From contig NC_018330.1 in NCBI RefSeq assembly GCF_000234665.1, positions 865,274 to 929,273 of the forward strand: DNA of 64,000 nucleotides, read 5' to 3'. Source of the DNA: Leishmania mexicana MHOM/GT/2001/U1103. Taxonomy: Eukaryota; Euglenozoa; Kinetoplastea; Trypanosomatida; Trypanosomatidae. The notes under the pieces were generated by a model that saw only the letters and a program-made list of their open reading frames with translations, ran no database searches and had not been told where the DNA came from. Position 1 is the first letter of the stretch, and each line of letters opens with the position of its first letter. Position numbers and translations under genes: made by a program. Of this stretch, positions 1 to 10,269 are shown one piece after another.

Positions 1-1397
1 AATTGGCGGAAACGGTGGAGCACCTTTCTGCGCAGGTGACTCGAATGGAGACAGAGGCACTACCAGCGCTACACGCCGATCTTGAAGCAGTGCGAAGCGA
101 GTGTGCTGCTGCTACTGCGCGGAAAGGCGGGAGGGACGGCGTGCCTCCGCCCGCTTGCGATGCGCTACACCGAGAGGAGGTGCACGCCGCCTACGAAGAG
201 TTCAATCGCCGCCTTGACGCTGAGGAGTCGTCACGCCGTGAAGCGGCGGCGGCAGTTTGCGCAGTGGAGGAGCGGCTGCTTGCCATAGAGAGAGATGTTT
301 CGGAGCTATTCTCCTCTTCTCCTAACAGAGGGTCTCCACCGACTGGTGGCGCAGACTCAGCTGCCACCACGGCAGCTGTGGAACACTGCGTTGATGAGCT
401 GGCGCGGTGCCATGAGCGACTCGACGTAGTCCAGCAGCAGCTGACTAGCAACGCGTGCCGCTGCTCCAGTGGTGTTCCGCGCGTCAGTGAAGTGGAGAGA
501 GACGCTCACGACCAGGATGTGCATCGGCTGCAGCAGCAGCTGGGGCGGTTGCAGGAGGACATGCACGCTTTTGTGGCGTCTCAGCTGCGCACAGCGATGC
601 GTGAGGCAGAGCCCGCCTTTGTTGAGGCTGCTGCGACTGCTGCCGTCCTCCGCTGCCAGGACGCGCTGAAGGCTGCTGCTGAATCTAGCGCCACTGCGGC
701 AGATGCACACACCAACACAGAGAGGTTAGCGGCACTGCAAACTGCCGTGGAGGAGGTGCAGCACACCCTCGAAGAGCGTATCTCGACTGTGCTCAAGGGT
801 TACGACCGCGTTGAGAGCATGGGGCAGTCACTTCGTACTACTGTTGACGACCTCAACGCCCTGGAGAAGGCGCAGTCGGAGCTGCGCATCGAGCTGGAAA
901 GGGCACAATCGGCGCACCAGGTGCACCAGCGAGACTTCTCGCTCCAACTCGAGACTGTCGTGAGCGGGATGGAGACAAAGATCGACGAACTGCGCGCTAA
1001 CGTGAGGGAGTCGGCTGTCGTATCAACTGCAGAGTCGTTCGAGGCCAGCGAGCGCGCGCAGAGGCCCTCCGACGACACTAAGGCGGCCTGGGTGGCGGAG
1101 GTGGTCGACTCGATGCACGCCACCTACTACACACGGACACTTCTCGAGGAGCGACTGGAGAACATATGGTCTTCGATGATTGGCCTCCTCGCACGCAAGG
1201 AAGATGTCAGCGCTGTGCACGACAAGCTCAACGGCCTTCATCAGCTCATTCAGGAGGAGATGCAGATCGAACTGCAGCGACTCGAGGAGGAGCTGGCGAA
1301 TCAGCTGGCGGAGAAGGTGAGCTTGGCGAACTTGCAGGAGATATTGGAGCACCATATCGCTGGCTCAGACACCGACTCCGACCACGCCGTCATGTGA
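1..1397 (+). CDS. Coiled-coil protein, 5' end missing
   Basis: The frame is open from the window edge, with the first complete codon at base 3, and ends at TGA 1395-1397. About 464 residues are visible. There is no convincing start codon inside, so the N-terminus lies upstream. The visible part is almost entirely charged and helical, rich in E, Q, L, A and R, with heptad-like leucine spacing such as LQQQLGRLQEDM and LQRLEEELANQLAEKV. These suggest long coiled coils broken by one flexible Ser/Gly/Pro stretch near residues 100-125. No catalytic motif, membrane segment or named domain was recognised. A structural or cytoskeletal role is only a guess from the composition. It could be the C-terminal third of a much larger protein. 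Confidence 0.85.
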   Translation, partial: LAETVEHLSAQVTRMETEALPALHADLEAVRSECAAATARKGGRDGVPPPACDALHREEVHAAYEEFNRRLDAEESSRREAAAAVCAVEERLLAIERDVSELFSSSPNRGSPPTGGADSAATTAAVEHCVDELARCHERLDVVQQQLTSNACRCSSGVPRVSEVERDAHDQDVHRLQQQLGRLQEDMHAFVASQLRTAMREAEPAFVEAAATAAVLRCQDALKAAAESSATAADAHTNTERLAALQTAVEEVQHTLEERISTVLKGYDRVESMGQSLRTTVDDLNALEKAQSELRIELERAQSAHQVHQRDFSLQLETVVSGMETKIDELRANVRESAVVSTAESFEASERAQRPSDDTKAAWVAEVVDSMHATYYTRTLLEERLENIWSSMIGLLARKEDVSAVHDKLNGLHQLIQEEMQIELQRLEEELANQLAEKVSLANLQEILEHHIAGSDTDSDHAVM

Positions 1398-2716
1398 GCA
1401 GGATGCGAACAAGGATGCATTCAGTGCGTGCATGAGAGGCATGAGAGAGAAGAGGCAACAGCTGTATGGGTTGAGGGACAAAGCCCTCTGCACATGAGCG
1501 GGCGTGTAGGCGTCTTGTCGGCCTTACTGTGCCTTGCCTCTTCCTCTCTCAGCGGCCGTGTGTGCGTGTGTATGTGTGTGTGTGTGTGTGTGTGGTGGTC
1601 GCCCTTGAGATTTGACGCGTGCCTGCTTGCCCCTCCCCCTCTCCTCCTCCTTGAGGAAGGCATCCTGCCCACCCTTCTCCCCCCTCTACCATGAGTAGTA
1701 CAGAAGCGCATTTGTTTTTTTTCTGGTATGCATGTCAGCATGTGCTCATGGAGTTGAGGGGGGGGGGCGACGCCTTCGAGGACACGGCCGCCACCACCGC
1801 GATCGAGTTGCTTCTGCTGCGCGTCTCTTCCTTCTCCTTTTACTGTTGCTGCCATGGTCGTGATTTGATTTCATTTCTGAGTGTGTGCTGGCTGCCGCTC
1901 ACCCACCGCCCCTAGTCCTACGACTGCGAGTGCTATCGTTGCCTCTGCCTGCGCCATCAAGACAAATCGTTGCTGCGCTCTGTGTGTGTTAGTCTCTCTC
2001 TCTCTCGTCCTCCTCGGGGTGGGGAAAGGGGGAGAAGACGAGGTGGCGAGAAGGGCCGCCGCTGAGCTCGTTCCATTAGACGCTGCTCCCTCTCCCCTTC
2101 TCCGCCCACCCTTTTTCTTTGTGGCCACAGTGAACCTTGTCCATGGAGGCGGAGGAGGGGCGGGGGGACGATGCGACACACTGAGGGATGCAGACCATTG
2201 GCAAGATGGCGCTCTTGGCTCTCACTGGTCGCATGACGCTCCCGTCCTGTGCCAGTGTATTCGCGTCTGTATGCGTCTTCACAGAGCTGCAACGCTGTTT
2301 CCCGTCTCTCCCTCCTTTCCTCCTCTCCGAATGGCACACCCGCGCACCGCACGCGTGTACGAATGCCCCTCCTTCCTCCTTCCCGAAAGGCCTTTCTCCT
2401 CTTTCCTGTTGTTTCTCCGCTTTTACGTGGGGCGGTCCTGACGCAGCTGCGTGGATCATTCAAGCCACCCTCCTCCCCCTCCCCCTCCCCCTCAACCATC
2501 ATCAACTTGCCTTGGCACGCGTGTGTGTGTGTGTGGGTGCCTGCGTGCTGGAGGGTTTCAGCCGACATCACCAACGGCTGCTGCCTCACCTACGCATTTA
2601 CCTAACCCCCTATCAGCCCTTCCCACACCACTGCATCACGAGCCAGTGTGGGTGAGCCATTCGCACAAGCCCGCCACCCTTTCCTTTTTCCTTTTCTTAC
2701 GGCAGCGATAGCGACG
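1398..2716 (+). other. Spacer: 3' UTR and leader region
   Basis: About 1.3 kb without a credible gene. It holds a TG dinucleotide run at 1558-1597, a G run at 1758-1768, CCCCCT repeats at 2475-2492 and a second TG run at 2521-2539. The sequence is pyrimidine-rich throughout. Open frames here have T/C-driven composition (Ser, Leu, Pro, Cys, His) and were not taken as genes. Confidence 0.6.
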
Positions 2717-3079
2717 ATGCTTGGACGCCGTGTTTTTTGCAGCACGGCCATCCCGCGCTTCATGTACACGCGGCTGCACATCAGCTCGCCGATGCAGGCG
2801 GCTCGCATGCTACCCGTGCTGGTGCCGCTGACGCCGTCACTGTCGAATTCTATCGGTGGTATGATGAACGCTGTCGCGCAGGGCTCGTTAGAGTCGATGC
2901 CAACGCTAGAGGTGGGAGAGCAGGACCCTGCGTCTCTCAAGGCCCTTCTGGAGAGTATTTCTCCGCTGCAGCTGGGGGTTTCACGATTGTTCGAATTATG
3001 GGGCATTTTCCGTGTAAACGTGACGGTGAACACGATATTGGGAAGGTCAGCTGCGATGCGTCACTGCTGCTGCTGCTGA
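2717..3079 (+). CDS. Possible small mitochondrial protein, hypothetical
   Basis: A 120-residue frame starts at ATG 2717, after a pyrimidine-rich leader, and stops at TGA 3077. The first 30 residues (MLGRRVFCSTAIPRF and following) have Arg, Ser and hydrophobic residues and no acidic residue, which fits a mitochondrial targeting presequence. The next part is hydrophobic to amphipathic (VPLTPSLSNSIGGMMN), followed by an acidic helix and a hydrophobic segment (RLFELWGIFRVNV). Third-position GC is high in the first two thirds and falls toward the end. The last residues, CCCC, come from a CTG run read as TGC and look fortuitous. No family was recognised. It may be a real short kinetoplastid protein or a chance frame in a 3.5-kb space between larger genes. 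Confidence 0.45.
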   Translation: MLGRRVFCSTAIPRFMYTRLHISSPMQAARMLPVLVPLTPSLSNSIGGMMNAVAQGSLESMPTLEVGEQDPASLKALLESISPLQLGVSRLFELWGIFRVNVTVNTILGRSAAMRHCCCC

Positions 3080-4885
3080 TGGTGCCACCTTGTGTGTCTG
3101 TGTTTGAGGGGAAAGCAGCAACAACAAAGGACATCACTCGATGCGTGCGCTTGTGTAGGCGCGACTATGCGAGATGTCAGTGGGCCGATCCGCTATGGAC
3201 GCAGCCGCACTCTCTCTTCGTTTCTTAGGGTTTTGTTATATGTTAAACGTATTGTCTTTCTGACGTCTCTCTCTTTCTTCCGTCCTGCTTTGCATCCATC
3301 TGAATCCACCTGCCCGTCTGGTCCCGTCTCCCTTCTCCTTCTCCTTCTCCTCTCTTTCAATTCGGGGTGCGCTAACGCACGTCTCGGCGTGGTGATTCTT
3401 ATCAAGCGTTGTGAGGTGCGTCGGTGCCTGCCGCGATGCGAGAGGGAGAGAGACGGAGACAAAAGGGAGGCCCGCTCAGCTCCAGCGGATCTCCTTTTCT
3501 GACTGACGGCGTACGGGTGAATGTGCGCGTGTGTGTACGCGCTGCATCAGGAGGGAGGAAGACTGGGGGAATGGTCGTAAAGCGAGAAGGGTGGCGGGTG
3601 GCGGGTGGCAGGCTGTACGCGACTGAGAGTGGAGGTGACGTGAATGAGGTCACAGATTCATCTTTCCTTTTATCTTTGCTTTTTCTTTTGTTCCGTCGTT
3701 ACGGGCGTTGTGCGCGCCTCTTTGCCGGGTTCTCAGTTGGTGCTGTCCGTGTGTGTGCGTCTCTGTCTGCCGTTGTCACTCACCGTACTCTGCCGTCCTT
3801 CTTACGCGGGTGTCTCTGTGGGTGGCTCTCGCCTCTACTGTGCGGTAACTTCCCCCTCGTTTTTTGTTGTAGCGGAAAGCAGTGACATCACCAGCGAAAA
3901 GCGCGATGGATGGCAACGACAGCCGGGGTGGGTGGGATAGGAAGAGGAGGCCCGAAACGTGCACTGACCCCGCCTACATGAAGAGCTGTTGGGTGCACCT
4001 CAGAAGTTTGTTTTCGAAGGCTTTGCTAGTGTGTTTGGCAGAGAACTAAAGAACTTCGGAAGAGGAGGGGGGCGGAGTGGGTTGCATCAGCCGCGGCGGC
4101 CTTTCTTCATCTCTCTTCACATTTCTCTTGCTGTTAGTCCTGCACCCCTCACGCTTCTTCCCTGCCTTCAACTCCACAGCGCCGTGCTCGCCTGTGCCTG
4201 TTCGAAGCGACCAACAGACGGAATCGGGCAGTGCCTGTGTGCTTGTGTGTGCATGGGCACAACCCGCGCACGTGCCTCTCTCTCTGTCGACTCTCTATCA
4301 TCCCTCCTCGTTACATTCTTCGTCCTTTTCTGTTGTCTTCTCCATCACCGCTCTCTCCCTCCTCTCACTCTCTTGGTTTCCGCCGTGATAGCGTAGTCGC
4401 CATACTGCTGCTCGTCCTGCTGGTGCTGCTATCCTTGGTGGCCGAGGTGCAGGGTGATCCCAAAGCCTAGAGAGCACGCACACACATACACACAGACACA
4501 CACACACACACACACATGTACACACCTTCTTCCCTCTCGCCGCTCCTCGCCTCCCCCCACTGCCCACATCCATTCCGCTTCTTCTGGTGCGTTGATGTTC
4601 ACGTTCGCTCGCCCCTTGTGTTGTGCAAGCCTTAGAAACAACTACGCGCCTTCTATATATTATTAACATCCGTTTCTCTTCCCCCCTCCTCCCCCCTAAT
4701 TTAGGGCTCCGTCGCAGCCTGCTAGACCGCGCACAGATATAGATAGATAGACGCAGACGCCGCGTGAGCACCGCAGCACACGGTAGCCTGACACGTGGCA
4801 TTCCCGTCTCTGCCTTCTTGCCTTTCTTCTCGTCTGCCGGAGGTGCCGTTGCACTCTTTGAAGGCGGTGGGCGACTGTGAGTCGA
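3080..4885 (+). other. Spacer, 1.8 kb
   Basis: No gene supported. The region is strongly pyrimidine-rich, with a CA run at 4475-4516, a short AT-rich patch (TATATATTATTAA) near 4654-4667 and a GATA run near 4737-4750. The 4650-4885 part probably contains the trans-splicing signals and 5' UTR of the next gene. Confidence 0.55.
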
Positions 4886-5731
4886 ATGCCCAACCCACAC
4901 TGCGGCAATGAAAAGGCGGCGGCCTTTGTCCACTACTACGCCTCCCCGAGTATGGTGAACAGCTCCGTGAATCGGCTCTACTATGGCGGGCTGGAGCGCA
5001 AGAAGCGGGCAGAGGCACGTGCAATGGAGGAGGCGTACCCACCAACCCTGTCAGTTCGCCGCTCTCCCGCGCAGCTGGAGGCGTACCTGAACAACTGCGT
5101 GCAAGGCGAGTTGCTGCGCCGACAGCAGCACAGGGCGGCGCTGCAGCAGGAGCTGTACCCGGACGCCGAGGAGACGCCGCGCTTCCTCTCCAAGAAGGAG
5201 ATGACCCATCACATCCACCACATGTACGACGAGCCGCTGAAGGTGCGCCGGGCACGGGAGGCAGAGCTGCGCCGCATCTTCGGCACTAACAAGGACGCCG
5301 AGAGGGTCAAGAAGGAGACGGTTTACCAGTACCACCGTCTACCAGCGTCCTCTGCGCGAGCAGTCACAGGGTCATCGCCGAGGTCGGCCTCCTCGACCTG
5401 TGGTGGCAACCGCGGCAACGTTGACGTCGACACAGTTGCCAACTACTGCAAGCAGCTAGAGAAAGGGTGGCGACCGCCATCGGTGTCGGTCGAGCACGCC
5501 GACAATCGGCGCCTGCTCGTATCTCAGTACGACTACTACGCCGACCCTCGCAAGCACACGGAGCTGATGTTGAGGCCGCGGCCGCTGACGGCGAAGGAGC
5601 GGACGGCATTGCAGTCGCGGCTGGAGCTGCTGGCCCGCCCGAGTCGCGTGAATGCGCCTGTGGTGCCAAGTGAGGAGCAGGGCGGCCCGCCGCCGTTCCG
5701 TGTGAGCCGCAAGATTTTCTACAACGACTGA
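4886..5731 (+). CDS. Conserved-looking hypothetical protein with short repeats
   Basis: 281 residues from ATG 4886; the frame extends three codons upstream only to a GTG. Coding-type codon use (C/G at third positions) continues throughout. Two segments share a pattern of an aromatic-Tyr step followed by a basic helix: residues 29-54 (NRLYYGGLERKKRAEARAM) and 110-133 (HHMYDEPLKVRRAREAELR). A third, weaker one is near VSQYDYYADPRKHTELM. No signal peptide, membrane segment or enzyme motif is visible. Short Tyr plus charged-helix repeats occur in several trypanosomatid cytoskeletal or flagellar proteins, so a microtubule-associated role is possible. That is inference only. Confidence 0.85.
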   Translation: MPNPHCGNEKAAAFVHYYASPSMVNSSVNRLYYGGLERKKRAEARAMEEAYPPTLSVRRSPAQLEAYLNNCVQGELLRRQQHRAALQQELYPDAEETPRFLSKKEMTHHIHHMYDEPLKVRRAREAELRRIFGTNKDAERVKKETVYQYHRLPASSARAVTGSSPRSASSTCGGNRGNVDVDTVANYCKQLEKGWRPPSVSVEHADNRRLLVSQYDYYADPRKHTELMLRPRPLTAKERTALQSRLELLARPSRVNAPVVPSEEQGGPPPFRVSRKIFYND

Positions 5732-6805
5732 AAGAAGCACGCCATTGCATGTGCGTGTGCGGGTGTTGTGCACCCGCTGTGGCGGTCACTTGCCCCCCAC
5801 GCCCTGTGTCGGTGCGCTCTCTTTCTTTGTGTGTGTGCGTGTGTGTGTGTGTCTCTGTCGAGCAAGCGCGGAACAGTAACGACTCACGAGAGCCGAAGAC
5901 AAGGCGAAAGGAAGGGAAGGAGAGAAGGTGAGCCGATGCGGCGGGAGAGGCCCATTGAACTGAACGGTACGGCGCGGTGATGAGGCAGAGAAGCATTGGA
6001 GTCGAGTGGTGGTGGGGAGACGACAGGACAACGTGGTGCGAGGCAAGCGCATCCTCACCTTCCTTCTCCTCTCTTCTTCGATTCCTTCGTACTTCTTCAC
6101 TGAACAAGGCAGACGAGATTGGGGCACGGAGGTGGATGGTTGGGAGGGTGGAGCCCATCTCCGAGAGGGTTTCCTGTCGTGTCCCCCTCCCCCTGATGCT
6201 CGTGTCCACTCGACAAAATGGGTAGCCGCAACAGAGGCCTATGCACGTGCCTGTGCCCCCCTCCCCTTCTGCTGTGCTACTCCCCATTGCTTTTCTCTTT
6301 CCTCCTCTCCCACACACACTAATCGAGTCGCTCTTCTTGTCCTCTTGACTTGCCTTTCCCATTATGCGTGTCCTCACGTACACACACGCACCCCCTCACA
6401 CACACGTACGCATACACGCACACCTCCACCACTGTCCACTTCACCACAACCCCCTTTCCCCCGGCTGAAGCGAACGGCTCTGAGTGCATCCTCGCGGAAA
6501 CAGCAGCAAGAGGTGCGCGAGTATACTGTATGTTGCCACGGAAGGCAGGCGGTGGGAATAAAAGCAACACTGCGCGCGCGACGTGACTGCAGTTCCTTCA
6601 AGAGAAGGTGCCCCTCCTCCTCCTCCCCAGCAAAGAACAACGTGGGTCTCGTCGCTGTCGTGGTGCACACGTGAAGCGCCACAGTGGCCGCCACCTCACG
6701 TTTTTCCTGCCCTCGACATCTCATAGCCACCCAGCGCATTCTGTCATCCCATGCGCACACGTGCGCACGATCAAGCATCTCTCTCTCTACTTCTGCCTCT
6801 CGCGC
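5732..6805 (+). other. Spacer, 1.1 kb
   Basis: No gene supported. A TG run (5828-5852) sits just after the upstream stop, and a CA-rich run (6378-6424) lies about 400 bases before the next ATG. The frame of the downstream gene stays open upstream of 6806 but has non-coding composition there. Confidence 0.55.
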
Positions 6806-9022
6806 ATGCCATCTCGCGTGACGATCCGCTGTTTGGCGGCCTACACCGGCGACGCCGAAGAAGCCGGCGGCGGACTTGTGCCGCTGTTTGTAGGTCGCGA
6901 GGACGGCACAGTGGAGCGCTATGACGACATGAAGGATGCCGAGCTCGGGATTCCGACGGTGTCTTTCTACGCTCATCGCAGGGCGGTCACGGCCATCATG
7001 GCTGTCTCAGCTGCTGAGCTGTGCACGTGCTCCTTGGACGGCACCGTGAAGTGGTGGACGCTGGAGGAGGTCGAGGACGCTGCGTCGTCGCCGCCCACCG
7101 GCAGGTTTAGGGTGCGGGCGACGCTTGTGAAGACGAGTACTTTACCCTTCGCAGTGCGCACCATGATCCAGGATAGCGGCGAAAGCGCTGCAGCCGGCCA
7201 ACAGCGGCTTTTCCTCGGCGGCGAGAACGGCTCTCTCACGTTGATGGAGGGCGATCGCCGCTCCAGCTGGCCGGCGCACAACGGTGGCGCCTTGACGGTG
7301 ATTGCAGTGGACTGGAATAACAGCGGCACCGTCCTCACCGGCGGCACAGACGGGCTCATCTACGTGTGGGATATGGACTCTGGTCGTCCAGTCTGTGAGC
7401 TGCGCGGGCACACAGGCGCCATCACGGCACTGTTCGTGGTACCGGTTCCGTCCAGTATCCCGGTGGTGCGGTCGAAGCGCACCCCTGTCAATCCCGCCTC
7501 GTTCGGCTCCTCCAACGCATTGCCGCCAGCATCGGAAAAGAAGGATGTACTCGTCTACGCGGACGCCGAAGACGGCGGCAGTGGCGACGGTGCGAGTTGC
7601 CTTGTATCGTGCTCCGAAGACTGCACACTGAAGGTGTGGCTGCTGCCTGAGCCGCAGGAGGCCGCCGCGGAGGCGGACTTAATGGAGAAGGAGCAGCAAG
7701 AGGAGCAGCAGCGCAGGAATTCAGCGGAATCCTCCGGCAAACAACGTCGCAGCGTCTGCATTGTTTTGCAAGAGCAGGATCTGACCAGGCTGATCGCCGA
7801 GGAGGTGATGGAAGAAACGGTGAAAGTGGCAGCCGCTCCTGAGAGCGACGCCGACGGTGCTGCTGTTGCCGCTGCCGCCACGAATGCCGCTGGAGAAGAG
7901 GTGGCTGTCGACGCTGCCAGTTCTCCGACGGCCGCAAGCAGCACGCCGCAATCTGAGGTTTTCGACGCCAAGATGCGTTTTCTTCAGCAGCAGGCAAAGG
8001 GAACAACATGGAAGTCAGCCCTGAAGGCGCCGGAGCGCCGCCCCGTCCCGTTCCAGAACGCCCTCGGCACAGTGGAGTTGCCGCACACCCCTTTATCATG
8101 CTCAGGTGCATCATCTGGGCTGGATGGAGATGGAGGTGGCGCTTTGTCGCTGGTCTTCATCGGCGCGGCGCAGGGCCACGTGTACGGCCTTAAGGACCGC
8201 CTGCTTGTGAAGGAGGTGTGTCGGCACACGGCACACAACTTCCAGAAAGTGCAGCAGGCGGTGCGTAGTGTGCAGCGGACACTGAAGGACGGCGTGAAGG
8301 TGTATACCAAGGCTTCTGCAGCCACGATGAAAGCGATGGAGGCGAAGGAGCTGAAGGTGGCGGCGAAGGCGCGCCAGGCTCAGCGGGCAAAGGAGAAGGC
8401 TGCCAAGAAGCAGGCGGCCGAAGAACGCCGTGCGGCCCGACGCGCCGCTGCGGCTGAGGAGCGTTCGGACGACGACGACTACGACGAGGAGGATGAAGAG
8501 GAGGCAGATGAGGAGGAAGAGGCGGAAGAGGAGGAGGAGGAGGCAGAAGAGGCAGAAGAGGCAGAAGAGGAAGGGGAGGAGGAGGCGGAGCGGCCCGGGG
8601 ACTCTAGCGAGGCCGAAGACGAGGAGGGGCATGGTGTCGAGGGTACGGCATTCGCCGTCGCCGTGGAGCCCAGGCCACCTCGTCGACCGGGTTCGTGGAA
8701 GAAGCTGACGGAGGAGCAGCGCGCGTCCCTCGAGGAGTTCTTCGCGGCCCAGGAAAAGGAGCGCGATGAGCGCATCGCGGCGCTGGAGAAGGCGGTGGAG
8801 ACGCACTTGGCGCAGTTGCAGCCGCTCGCCAAGACACCGTACCATCGCTCTCGTGACCAGTTCGTGAACCTGCCGTACACCACGACGGGCTGTGTGCGTG
8901 GCGGATCGGCCGTTGCGTCGCTAGCGTCCGCCACGCTGGTGCCGGGGTACGACAAGGTCTATGCCGCCCAGTCCAACTCCGTCGCGGCCGTTGCCGTGCA
9001 GTTTGGTGTAGAAAAGCTATGA
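6806..9022 (+). CDS. WD40-repeat protein with acidic, charged C-terminal region
   Basis: 738 residues from ATG 6806 (MPSRVTIRCLAAY). The N-terminal 290 residues hold recognisable WD blades: CSLDGTVKWWTLE near residues 70-85, then a full GTDGLIYVWD blade followed by LRGHTGAITALF near 170-210, and CSEDCTLKVWLLP near 268-285. A low-complexity insert separates blades, and another blade-like piece (SLVFIGAAQGHVYGL) comes near 450. A basic helix (about 505-550) follows, then a nearly pure Glu/Asp block (about 553-605), a coiled coil (TEEQRASLEEFFAAQEKERD), and a final segment that could close the propeller. WD40 proteins are scaffolds; no partner can be named here. The acidic block may bind basic proteins such as histones or ribosomal proteins, which is inference. 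Confidence 0.9.
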   Translation: MPSRVTIRCLAAYTGDAEEAGGGLVPLFVGREDGTVERYDDMKDAELGIPTVSFYAHRRAVTAIMAVSAAELCTCSLDGTVKWWTLEEVEDAASSPPTGRFRVRATLVKTSTLPFAVRTMIQDSGESAAAGQQRLFLGGENGSLTLMEGDRRSSWPAHNGGALTVIAVDWNNSGTVLTGGTDGLIYVWDMDSGRPVCELRGHTGAITALFVVPVPSSIPVVRSKRTPVNPASFGSSNALPPASEKKDVLVYADAEDGGSGDGASCLVSCSEDCTLKVWLLPEPQEAAAEADLMEKEQQEEQQRRNSAESSGKQRRSVCIVLQEQDLTRLIAEEVMEETVKVAAAPESDADGAAVAAAATNAAGEEVAVDAASSPTAASSTPQSEVFDAKMRFLQQQAKGTTWKSALKAPERRPVPFQNALGTVELPHTPLSCSGASSGLDGDGGGALSLVFIGAAQGHVYGLKDRLLVKEVCRHTAHNFQKVQQAVRSVQRTLKDGVKVYTKASAATMKAMEAKELKVAAKARQAQRAKEKAAKKQAAEERRAARRAAAAEERSDDDDYDEEDEEEADEEEEAEEEEEEAEEAEEAEEEGEEEAERPGDSSEAEDEEGHGVEGTAFAVAVEPRPPRRPGSWKKLTEEQRASLEEFFAAQEKERDERIAALEKAVETHLAQLQPLAKTPYHRSRDQFVNLPYTTTGCVRGGSAVASLASATLVPGYDKVYAAQSNSVAAVAVQFGVEKL
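8481..8600 (+). repeat. Purine-rich GAG/GAA tract encoding the acidic block
   Basis: The + strand here is almost all A and G. It includes three tandem copies of the 9-mer GAGGCAGAA near 8540-8569. It codes for runs of Glu with some Ala and Asp. Such tracts change length easily and may be polymorphic between strains. Confidence 0.8.
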
Positions 9023-10269
9023 GGCAGGCGAGACTGCGGTCTACGCAGCAGGCTTACCTGCGCCTGTGGCGGCGTGTTGTCCGCCCCCCAGTCCACGGTC
9101 TCATTCTTTTGTTTCAAGTGTTCACATTCGCCCCCTACCACACCCGTTCTCTTGTGCTTGTTGTTGCGGTTTGCACGAGTAATGATGGCGGTGATGCTGC
9201 GGAGGGCACGGCTGGTGCGTGCGTACGTGTGTGTGTGTGTGCCTTCTTTTGCCGTGTACATGTATGTACTTTGTTCCATCGATGTTTTCCTCCTTTCCCT
9301 CGTTTTGATGTACATAGACGCCTATGCGTGGATGATGATGATGATGTGTGTGCGCGCGCGTTGCTGTGGCTTGTTCTCCTCACCTCGTGCAACACACACC
9401 CATGCACACAGAGGCGCAATCTCTCTATCTCTGTCCTTCTTTGCTGGTGTCTATTTGCCCTCTCTGCGCCGCCCCGCCCTTCGCCTTGTTCCAACACTTT
9501 GATGCGCTACTGTTCTTCTCTTTCCTCGCCTTCGCATGCCCGTCTGTGAGCCGCTTGACTCACGCGTAGGGAAGGATACATGACGTTCGGCAAACGAAGA
9601 GCGAAGGCACGCGATTGTTTGTGGGGCGCCAGCGAGGCGGCCGAGACAACGAAACCGTTGCCGACAGCAGCACCGCAAAGGGACACGCACAGCCACGACG
9701 TCCTCCCCTCCACTCTCCTCCCATTTCCGCAGAACATGCCTCTGCGTAGACATTTATGTGGTGTACATCTTGCTGTTATTCGCTCTCTTACTGTGTGGCG
9801 CCTGGCTCAGCACGCGTAGCCGCTCTCTCCGCCTTCACCGCTAAGGAAAGGGCTCGTGTTCTTCCCACCGTGCACGCTCTCCTGCCAAGTATCTGTCTGC
9901 ATGTAGGCGTGTGCGTGTGGTGCAACGATCACGTGGGCGGCTCCATCACCATCCCCATGCGATCTCTCTGTTTGCAGTGTACTGGATGTCTTCTCTTTTC
10001 CCTGCCTCTCTCTCCCTCCTAACGTGCCCCATCTCACCCGCCATTCTCCTCCCCCCACGGCCCTACGGCCATACCCACCACCCTTTTCTCATACATTGCG
10101 CATCCATACATGCGCGTCAACATGCGTGCGCGGATGTATGTCGTCTGCTCGTGCGTATACGCCAACGTGTGCCTCCCACCACCGCCGCCACCTATTTCTC
10201 CCCCCGTGACGTTACAGCAAGGGATTTCGCCTCAGCTTCTCTGCTTCTTCGCTCGCTTCACTCGGCTCG
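9023..10269 (+). other. Spacer, 1.2 kb
   Basis: No gene supported. It contains a TG run near 9216-9240, a (GAT)5 run passing into TG/CG repeats (about 9329-9361), and pyrimidine-rich sequence with several AG acceptor candidates (for example near 10217 and 10234) before the L35 gene. The frame of L35 is open back to about 9911, but the composition upstream of 10289 is non-coding. Confidence 0.55.
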
